From Mycolicibacterium sp. lyk4-40-TYG-92 (lineage in GTDB: Bacteria > Actinomycetota > Actinomycetes > Mycobacteriales > Mycobacteriaceae): 64,000 nt of DNA. The notes below the pieces were generated by a model that had not been told where the DNA came from, did no database searches, and saw only the letters and a program-made list of their open reading frames with translations. The stretch is from positions 54,734 to 118,733 of the forward strand of contig NZ_JARVRX010000027.1 of the NCBI RefSeq assembly GCF_030209435.1, written 5' to 3'. Positions within the stretch are counted from its first letter, which is position 1. Every line of letters begins with the position of its first letter. Shown here piece by piece: positions 58,328 to 64,000 of this stretch. The translations under genes and the position numbers were made by a program.

Positions 58328-59185
58328 CTAGCTGATTGATGGTTCGATACGACGAAAGGTAATACTGGCCACGGTGCACAGGGTCCCGTCATCGGCGTAA
58401 CCGCGGACCGACACCAGCGCGAAACGGCCGCCGACATGAACCACATCGGCGGTGGCATTGATGCCGGCGGCCGGGACACCGGGGCGTAAGTAACTGACGT
58501 GCATGTGGGCGGTCGACAGCCCGTCGTTGGTCGTTGCGACGGCCGTTGATGCCACCGCCTCGGCGACACATGCCCAAACACCGCCATGCAGGATGCGGAA
58601 GCCGTTGGTCCACGCCGCGGGTTCCGACAAGCGTGCCGTCAGACCATCAGCACCAGCAACGTACGAGATACTGAGATTCTCCTCGAGCGAGGCATCAATT
58701 TTCGCCGAACCGGCAATCAACGCTTGTGGCTGTGCCGGCGGGGTCATCTCTGGTTCTCCAAGTACGTTGACGATACGGGTAGTCGCCAGCACCACGGGTG
58801 TTCCAGCACCGTCAGTTATTGCTCCCGAGACGAAACCTGATTTCGACTCCAGCCGCACTGCCGATCCCTTGACTTGCAGCACGGAGCCGGGGGCGACGAG
58901 CCCGCCGACGAAGTCCAGCGTCAGCTCCGTGGTCAGGGACCACTCACCGGGCTGGCGCCGAATGAAACTGACCTCACCGAGAATGTGATCGGCTGCCACT
59001 GCGAATGCGCCGGCGCGTGGACGGCCGTCTTGACCGAACGCCCACGGGGGCAGCGCGTATTCGCAGCAGCTATCGTCGGATTCGGGATAGCAGTTGCGCA
59101 GCCCGAATCGGGCCTCGACCGACTCGGAGTCTGCGACGCAGCACGAGAATGCCTCGCGCACAGCAGCGGTGGACGTGATCGACAT
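58328..59185 (-). CDS. Double-hotdog PaaI-like acyl-CoA thioesterase
   Basis: The 285-residue protein is made of two hotdog domains. The second carries the PaaI-type motif NGFRILHGGVWACVAEAVASTAVATTNDG, with thioesterase HGG and a helix entry, followed by HMHVSYLRPG. The first is more divergent (GAFAVAADHILGEVSFIRR). It would hydrolyse an aryl- or acyl-CoA, perhaps relieving CoA trapping. Its ATG is 2 bp after the crotonase stop, so the genes are coupled. Confidence 0.82.
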   Translation of the reverse strand: MSITSTAAVREAFSCCVADSESVEARFGLRNCYPESDDSCCEYALPPWAFGQDGRPRAGAFAVAADHILGEVSFIRRQPGEWSLTTELTLDFVGGLVAPGSVLQVKGSAVRLESKSGFVSGAITDGAGTPVVLATTRIVNVLGEPEMTPPAQPQALIAGSAKIDASLEENLSISYVAGADGLTARLSEPAAWTNGFRILHGGVWACVAEAVASTAVATTNDGLSTAHMHVSYLRPGVPAAGINATADVVHVGGRFALVSVRGYADDGTLCTVASITFRRIEPSIS

Positions 59186-59187
59186 CT

Positions 59188-59982
59188 TTACGGTCGAGCC
59201 AGCCGCTCGGTGGCCCGGCTCTGGCCCGATTTCAGGCGCTTCAATCCGTCGTCGATGCGGCGGGCAAACAGTCCGCGTTGCACTAGGTCCTGCGTGACAC
59301 GCAGCTCATATGCCGTCGCACCGATGTGGTCCATGTTCTGGGCGCGCAGAGCAACCTCTTTGAGTACGGTGGTTAACTCAGCGCCAGATTCCGCGATCTG
59401 CTTGGCGAGATTAAGCGCCGTCTCACGCAGCTTGCCGACCTCGACAACCTCGTCGACCAACCCCACCCGCAGCGCCTCATGGGCGTCGATCGGATCACCG
59501 GTAAAGAACATCCGGCGAGTGCGCTGGGTATTCATCTTGCGCAGCATGCCGTGGTAGAACCCATTCATTGCATATTTGACCTGGGTCGAGCCGAAGGCGG
59601 CATTCTCTGATGCGATCGTGATATCGCACATGTTCGCCACATCCATGCCGTATCCGGGCGCTACGCCGGCCACCGCCGCGACAGTGGGTTTGCGGTAGTC
59701 GTACAGGTCTGTCATGAACCGCAATGCGACGTCGGTGAAGCGATTGCGCTCATCTCCCTGAGTGCCCTGGAGGACATCGAGTGCCCACCCGGCGCAGAAG
59801 TAATCCTCGTTGCCAATGATGAGGACAGCGGCGACCTCATCGTCATAGGCCCATCCAGCAAGGGCGTCGATGAGCTCTTCATGCAGCTCCCACCCCAGCG
59901 CATTGCGCTTCTCCGGATGGTCGAGCTGAAGGATGCCCACACCGTCTTCGATGCCTGTGATCAGGTACTTGTACTCGGCCAT
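59188..59982 (-). CDS. Crotonase-family protein lacking both hydratase glutamates
   Basis: The 264-residue crotonase fold has an oxyanion segment (NEDYFCAGWALDVL) and GVAPGYGMDVANMCD. The two catalytic Glu of enoyl-CoA hydratases are changed: GGCE becomes GYGMD (Asp) and FGQPE becomes FGSTQ (Gln). Plain hydration is therefore unlikely, and an isomerase, hydrolase or lyase role is possible. AGGA precedes ATG 59982. It leads the minus-strand arm and is divergent from an acyl-CoA ligase. Confidence 0.85.
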   Translation of the reverse strand: MAEYKYLITGIEDGVGILQLDHPEKRNALGWELHEELIDALAGWAYDDEVAAVLIIGNEDYFCAGWALDVLQGTQGDERNRFTDVALRFMTDLYDYRKPTVAAVAGVAPGYGMDVANMCDITIASENAAFGSTQVKYAMNGFYHGMLRKMNTQRTRRMFFTGDPIDAHEALRVGLVDEVVEVGKLRETALNLAKQIAESGAELTTVLKEVALRAQNMDHIGATAYELRVTQDLVQRGLFARRIDDGLKRLKSGQSRATERLARP

Positions 59983-60061
59983 CGCGATCCTCACCGACGC
60001 TGTATGAGCACGACTCTGTGCTCGTCGACGGACCGGAGTGACCACGCCGACGACAAAACTG

Positions 60062-60104
60062 TACATCGTGTTCGAGTTTTTTGCAAAAAGTCGAACACGC
60101 TGTA
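60062..60104. promoter_or_regulatory. 14-bp inverted repeat between divergent operons
   Basis: TACATCGTGTTCGA (60062-60075) and TCGAACACGCTGTA (60091-60104) match in 13 of 14 positions across a 15-base spacer that is itself A/T-rich. It lies midway between the divergent crotonase and ligase starts. It is a likely operator for an unseen repressor controlling both arms. Confidence 0.65.
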
Positions 60105-60156
60105 TGGTCATTGTTCGGGGTCAGTGCTAGCCCGTCCGCCCAACCGAGGAATCGAC

Positions 60157-61803
60157 ATGACAGTGCCGTCTCATCACGTGCAGCAGTACGTCGAAATGGG
60201 TTTGTGGACCGACGAGCGCGTCGGCTACTTGATCCCCCGACAAGCGGCCGATTTCCCCGAACGCGAACTGTTTCTGTTCGAAGGCCGGCGGGTCACCTAC
60301 GGTGAATTCGACTCATGGGTGACGGCGGTCGCATCCGACATGGTCAGCCGCGGCGTCAATCCCGGTGACCGGGTGATAGTACAATTGCCGAATTGCCTTG
60401 AAGCACTGGTACTTCAGGTCGCCGCGTTCCGGATCGGAGCCCTCAACGTCCCGGTAATCCCAATCTACCGCGAACATGAAACCGGACAGATACTCGCCGA
60501 CACCCGCCCCGCCGTCGTCGCTGTTGCTGCTGTGATCGGCGAACGCCGCCCCGACGTCGAAATCGACGGGCTGCTCGCGAGCCTGGGCCATCACCCCGCC
60601 GTCCGCTACCTGGTCGGCGGGGAAGCCCCCGGATGGACGCCGGTACCCGACGCCGACGCAGCGATCCCCTGTGATGTGTCACTACCTGAGCCGGCCGCGG
60701 CGGACAAGCCGGCCCTGGTTCTCTACACCTCCGGAACCACCTCGGCACCCAAAGGCGCTGTCTTATCGTCACGTTCGTTGCTGGCGCAGCTACGCAACAT
60801 GGCCAGCATCGCCGATCTCGACGCACATGCCGTGTTGGCCGCCGGCACCCCGCTGTCCCATTTGAGCGGCTTCGTCGCAGGGGTTCTCCTGCCCGCGTTT
60901 CTCGGTGCTCGGGCGGTCATCCTGCCCGCCTGGCGCCCAGACGAAGCTGTCAAGGTCATCGCGGCCGAACGAGTCACCACGATGATGGGTGCAACAGTTT
61001 TCCTCCAGGATCTCGTTTCGCGCTACGCCAACGGCACCGATACCGGCCATCGCCTGACCACCTACATGTGCGCCGGCGCGACGATTCCAGCCGGCCTCAT
61101 CCGGGCCGCCGCAGATGCAGGTATTTTCGCCACCCGCAACTACGGCATGACGGAAACCGCCGGAATCTGCACCGGCGCCACTCCCACCGACTCGGACGAG
61201 AGGCGGGAGAATTGGGACGGCCGCTTATTGCCCGGGATGCAGATCGAGGCGGTCGACGCAGATCGCCGCCCCGTCGATTTCGGTACCGAGGGCGAGTTGC
61301 GCATCCGCGGCCCTCAGTTGTTCGACGGATACACCGACATCGAGACCACCGCAACGCAATTCGACGATGACGGCTGGTTCTACCCAGGAGACATCGGAGT
61401 TGTCGAGGACGGCTGGGTACGAATGACCGGTCGCAGCAAGGACATCATCAACCGCGGCGGCGAGAAGTTCTCCACCCAGGACATCGAACAGGCTCTGCTC
61501 AGCCACAGCGACATTCACACCGCAGCGGTCACTGCGGTGCCCGACCAGCGGTTCGGCGAAGCCGTCGGAGCTTGGATAGTCCTAGTCGACAGTGCCACCT
61601 GGTCAGGACCGGACACATTTCTCCGCTACCTCTACGATGCGGGACTGGCCAAAGCCAAGCTACCCATCGAATGGCATGTCGTGGCATCCATTCCAACTAC
61701 TGCCAGCGGCAAGGTCCAGAAGTTCCGGCTACCAGACCTCGATGACCTGGCCGTCTCGACCAACGCCCGCCTCGATTCCACCACCGTTAGGAACACACAG
61801 TGA
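60157..61803 (+). CDS. Acyl-CoA ligase (AMP-binding)
   Basis: The 548-residue adenylate-forming enzyme has the P-loop LYTSGTTSAPKG, second motif NYGMTETAG, GWFYPGDIG and the catalytic C-terminal Lys in TASGKVQKF. GAGGAATCGAC precedes ATG 60157. It resembles cyclohexane- or aryl-carboxylate CoA ligases. Its stop overlaps the next start (GTGA), so it activates the acid that the following acyl-CoA dehydrogenase desaturates. Confidence 0.9.
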   Translation: MTVPSHHVQQYVEMGLWTDERVGYLIPRQAADFPERELFLFEGRRVTYGEFDSWVTAVASDMVSRGVNPGDRVIVQLPNCLEALVLQVAAFRIGALNVPVIPIYREHETGQILADTRPAVVAVAAVIGERRPDVEIDGLLASLGHHPAVRYLVGGEAPGWTPVPDADAAIPCDVSLPEPAAADKPALVLYTSGTTSAPKGAVLSSRSLLAQLRNMASIADLDAHAVLAAGTPLSHLSGFVAGVLLPAFLGARAVILPAWRPDEAVKVIAAERVTTMMGATVFLQDLVSRYANGTDTGHRLTTYMCAGATIPAGLIRAAADAGIFATRNYGMTETAGICTGATPTDSDERRENWDGRLLPGMQIEAVDADRRPVDFGTEGELRIRGPQLFDGYTDIETTATQFDDDGWFYPGDIGVVEDGWVRMTGRSKDIINRGGEKFSTQDIEQALLSHSDIHTAAVTAVPDQRFGEAVGAWIVLVDSATWSGPDTFLRYLYDAGLAKAKLPIEWHVVASIPTTASGKVQKFRLPDLDDLAVSTNARLDSTTVRNTQ

Positions 61804-62969
61804 CCGCACCAACCAACCTCGCACCGACGCGAACCATCTACGACGACGACCACGAGCAGTTCCGCGACACCATCAAGCAATTCATCGACACCACCGTCGC
61901 CCCCAACTTTGAACGCTGGGAAAAAGACAAGGTTGTCGACCGGTCGCTATTCACCACAGCCGGCGAACACGGCATGCTGCTATTCAGCACACCGGAAGAG
62001 TTCGGAGGGGCAGGCGTCGACGACTTCAGGTTCAACGCCATCCTCGACGAGGAGTTCGGCCGATCCGGTTATGCGTCCGTCGGATTGGGGTTGGCACTCC
62101 AAAACGATGTCGTGGGGCCGTATTTCACTGACCTCACCAACGACGAGCAGAAGCAACGATGGCTGCCCGGACTAACCAACGGCACCCTCATCGGCGCCAT
62201 CGCCATGACCGAACCCGGCGCCGGAAGCGACCTCTCAGGAATCCGAACTCGCGCTGTACGCGACAACGACCACTACGTCATCAATGGCGCCAAGACATTC
62301 ATCTCCAACGGTCAGAACTGCGACATCGTTGTGGTTGCGGCACGCACCAGCGACGACAAACACAAGGGTCTCTCACTGTTCGTCATCGAGAACGGCACGC
62401 CAGGTTTCGAGAAGGGGCGCAACCTTGACAAACTCGGCCTGCACGGCCAGGACACCAGTGAGCTGAGCTTCACCGACGTTCGTGTGCCAGCAGAAAACCT
62501 TCTCGGACAGGAAGGCTCCGGCTTCTACCAGCTGATGCGCAACCTGCCCCAGGAACGGCTCTCTCTGGCCATCACCGCGGTCTCCTCTGCCGAGGGTGTG
62601 CTCAGCAGAACACTCGACTATGTCAACGAGCGCAAGGCTTTTGGCCGCCCGATCGGCACCTTCCAGCACAACCGTTTCCTGCTGGCCGAGTTGGCCACCG
62701 AACTCGACATCGCCCGCGTTTACGTCGACCACTGTGTCAGTCTGCACGCCAAGCACGAGCTGACGGCCGTGCGTGCCGCGAAAGCAAAATGGTGGACCAC
62801 GGAACTGCAGGTGCGCGTTGCCGACCGGTGCCTGCAGCTGCACGGCGGCTACGGATACATGCGCGAATACTCAGTCAGCCGTGCCTTTGCAGACGCCCGT
62901 ATTCAAACGATCTACGGCGGCACCACCGAAATCATGAAGGAAATCATCGGAAGGGACCTCGGGCTCTAG
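61800..62969 (+). CDS. Acyl-CoA dehydrogenase (IVD/LCAD-type base)
   Basis: The 389-residue enzyme has AMTEPGAGSDLSG and LHGGYGYMREYSV. The MCAD-position Glu is replaced (IYGGTTEIMKE), and the likely base is E252 in LPQERL. It is a near paralogue of the gene at 21745. It starts at GTG 61800, overlapping the ligase stop by 4 bp. It would introduce a 2,3-double bond in the activated acyl-CoA. Confidence 0.92.
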   Translation: MTAPTNLAPTRTIYDDDHEQFRDTIKQFIDTTVAPNFERWEKDKVVDRSLFTTAGEHGMLLFSTPEEFGGAGVDDFRFNAILDEEFGRSGYASVGLGLALQNDVVGPYFTDLTNDEQKQRWLPGLTNGTLIGAIAMTEPGAGSDLSGIRTRAVRDNDHYVINGAKTFISNGQNCDIVVVAARTSDDKHKGLSLFVIENGTPGFEKGRNLDKLGLHGQDTSELSFTDVRVPAENLLGQEGSGFYQLMRNLPQERLSLAITAVSSAEGVLSRTLDYVNERKAFGRPIGTFQHNRFLLAELATELDIARVYVDHCVSLHAKHELTAVRAAKAKWWTTELQVRVADRCLQLHGGYGYMREYSVSRAFADARIQTIYGGTTEIMKEIIGRDLGL

Positions 62970-63054
62970 CCACCAAGCCCGCAGCGTCACCGACGACAGC
63001 ACCAAAACAAAACATCACAGCACCAACCAAACTCACCAAACGAGAGGAAATCCC

Positions 63055-63813
63055 ATGTCACAGTTCACCCAAATCAAGACTTCCGTCGCCGACGGTGTCG
63101 GCACCATCACGTTCGACCGCATCGACCGTCGTAACGCCTTGAGTCTGGAGCTCATGGCCGACATGAGCGACTGTCTCGACGAATGGCGCACCAACGACGA
63201 CGTGGCCTGCGTCGTGATCACCGGCGGCGACAAGGTGTTCTGCGCCGGGTTGGACCTGCAGCTGCAGTCGGGTTTCACCGGGGAGACCCGCGTCCTGTAC
63301 TCCGATGCCTGCATGCGTGCTTACGGAACGCTGCTCGACTATGCAAAGCCGACCATCGCGGCGGTCTCGGGGCCCGCACTCGGCGGCGGTTGCGATATCG
63401 CCGTCTTCGCCGACATTCGAATCGGCTCCGATGATGTGATCATGGGCTACCCGCAAATCAAGATGGGCCTTACGCCTTACTTTTCGCCGCTGTGGAAAAT
63501 CGTCGGTCTGAGCCAGGCGAAGCTGCTCACCTTCTCTGGTGACCGCATCGACGCCGCCGAAGCCGCTCGAATCGGCCTGCTGGATCGCCTCGTCCCTGCC
63601 GGTCAAGCTGTCAGTGCCGCAACCGAATTGGCCAAATCCATCGCCGAAACCACCACCGCATCGGCGATGAACAACAAGGAGATGGCACTGCGGGCGCCTG
63701 CTATGGACCCGATTGCCGCCCTGACCTACGAAACGATGGCCTACCGCGAGGTCATCTGGCACCCGGAGGTCAACGACCGGATCAGCAAGGCGTACAGCAA
63801 ACTGCGCAAGTAG
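63055..63813 (+). CDS. Crotonase-family protein lacking both hydratase glutamates
   Basis: The 252-residue crotonase has an oxyanion segment (DKVFCAGLDLQLQSG) and GPALGGGCDIAVFADI. As in the divergent paralogue at 59188, the two hydratase Glu are replaced, by Asp (GGCD) and Gln (GYPQIKMG). GAGAGGAAATCCC precedes ATG 63055. It follows the acyl-CoA dehydrogenase by 85 bp. An isomerase, ring-opening hydrolase or other crotonase reaction on the desaturated CoA ester is more likely than simple hydration. Confidence 0.87.
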   Translation: MSQFTQIKTSVADGVGTITFDRIDRRNALSLELMADMSDCLDEWRTNDDVACVVITGGDKVFCAGLDLQLQSGFTGETRVLYSDACMRAYGTLLDYAKPTIAAVSGPALGGGCDIAVFADIRIGSDDVIMGYPQIKMGLTPYFSPLWKIVGLSQAKLLTFSGDRIDAAEAARIGLLDRLVPAGQAVSAATELAKSIAETTTASAMNNKEMALRAPAMDPIAALTYETMAYREVIWHPEVNDRISKAYSKLRK

Positions 63814-63912
63814 TCGGTGCCACTGACGTCAGATCAGTTACGCCACCGCCGGCGTGGCCAGTCACTGCGGTAACCCCACATCGTCATCAGAACATCGAAA
63901 GGTAATCCTCCC

Positions 63913-64000
63913 GTGCAAATTCACGACAGCGTAGCGGTCGTCACCGGTGGTGCGTCGGGCCTGGGCCTGGCGACCACCAAGCGCCTGCTCGATGCCGGCG
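63913..64000 (+). CDS. Short-chain dehydrogenase, partial (runs off right edge)
   Basis: Twenty-nine codons are visible from GTG 63913. They give VAVVTGGASGLGLATTKRLLDAG, the cofactor-binding start of a type II 3-hydroxyacyl-CoA dehydrogenase or related SDR. A GAAAGG stretch ends about 10 bp upstream. It would supply the oxidation step of the ligase/acyl-CoA dehydrogenase/crotonase operon. Confidence 0.8.
   Translation, partial: MQIHDSVAVVTGGASGLGLATTKRLLDAG

Noticed and set aside
63823..63832. CTGACGTCAG palindrome after the second crotonase
   Set aside because: A 10-bp palindrome of mixed composition is not rare at this GC content, and nothing else supports a site.
1..64000. tRNA, rRNA, replication origin or intact insertion sequence
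   Set aside because: No cloverleaf-like segments, rRNA blocks, DnaA-box clusters or complete transposase with terminal repeats were recognised by eye. A dedicated RNA scan could still find a small RNA.

Overview
The window is high-GC actinobacterial DNA and most likely comes from an environmental, rapidly growing mycobacterium (Mycolicibacterium-like). The main evidence is an MmpS/MmpL pair preceded by two small exported mycobacterial-type proteins (DUF732, DUF5078), frequent GTG/TTG starts, dense 4-8 bp start/stop overlaps, and many acyl-CoA dehydrogenases, SDRs and CoA ligases. No rRNA, tRNA or CRISPR was found. Nearly everything is accessory catabolism with local regulators.

Layout. (A) 1-11.6 kb is an aromatic-type catabolic block: Rieske oxygenase alpha and beta (minus strand), then ornithine cyclodeaminase-like, aldehyde dehydrogenase and DapA-like lyase genes. 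After a scarred segment (135-bp direct repeats, an IS1380-type transposase remnant, a SnoaL gene) come two overlapping LysR regulators, a VOC extradiol-type dioxygenase, an SDR and an IclR regulator. Four near-identical 15-bp palindromes in the promoter regions look like one LysR regulon. (B) 11.6-22.9 kb holds a second Rieske pair, a hydrolase, a feruloyl-CoA-synthase-like ligase, TetR, a broken enol-lactonase, PaaX, and an SDR/amidohydrolase/MaoC/acyl-CoA dehydrogenase operon. (C) 23.0-33.0 kb is a candidate ketone-degradation unit: a Baeyer-Villiger monooxygenase fused to an esterase, an SDR, a large ATP-binding LuxR regulator, an acyl-CoA dehydrogenase and an acyl-CoA ligase. Two arrays of three 12-bp repeats, one before the monooxygenase and one before the regulator, link these genes.

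(D) 33.4-35.9 kb is a two-gene minus-strand cassette encoding an ApeA-type HEPN protein (RNxxxH ribonuclease motif) and an unknown partner, a candidate anti-phage module. (E) 36.4-41.6 kb has an HxlR regulator with an SCP2-like tail, a hydrolase, a QueG/RdhA-like iron-sulfur protein with an SCP2 tail, an FprB-type ferredoxin-NADP reductase and a DUF302 protein: a self-contained redox operon. (F) 41.7-45.1 kb has two near-identical TetR genes, each with a GAACG-N4-CGTTC operator, bracketing an SDR and a haloalkane-dehalogenase-like hydrolase.

(G) 45.2-51.5 kb is the exported-protein/MmpS/MmpL block, followed by a thioredoxin-reductase-like enzyme and a methyltransferase. (H) 51.7-54.8 kb has a hydrolase and flavin monooxygenase divergent from a TetR. 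(I) 54.8-57.8 kb is decayed sequence around one intact medium-chain reductase and a truncated phosphotransferase. (J) 57.8-64 kb is an acyl-CoA catabolic block: SnoaL, double-hotdog thioesterase and crotonase on one strand; ligase, acyl-CoA dehydrogenase, crotonase and an SDR running off the edge on the other. A 14-bp inverted repeat lies between the two arms.
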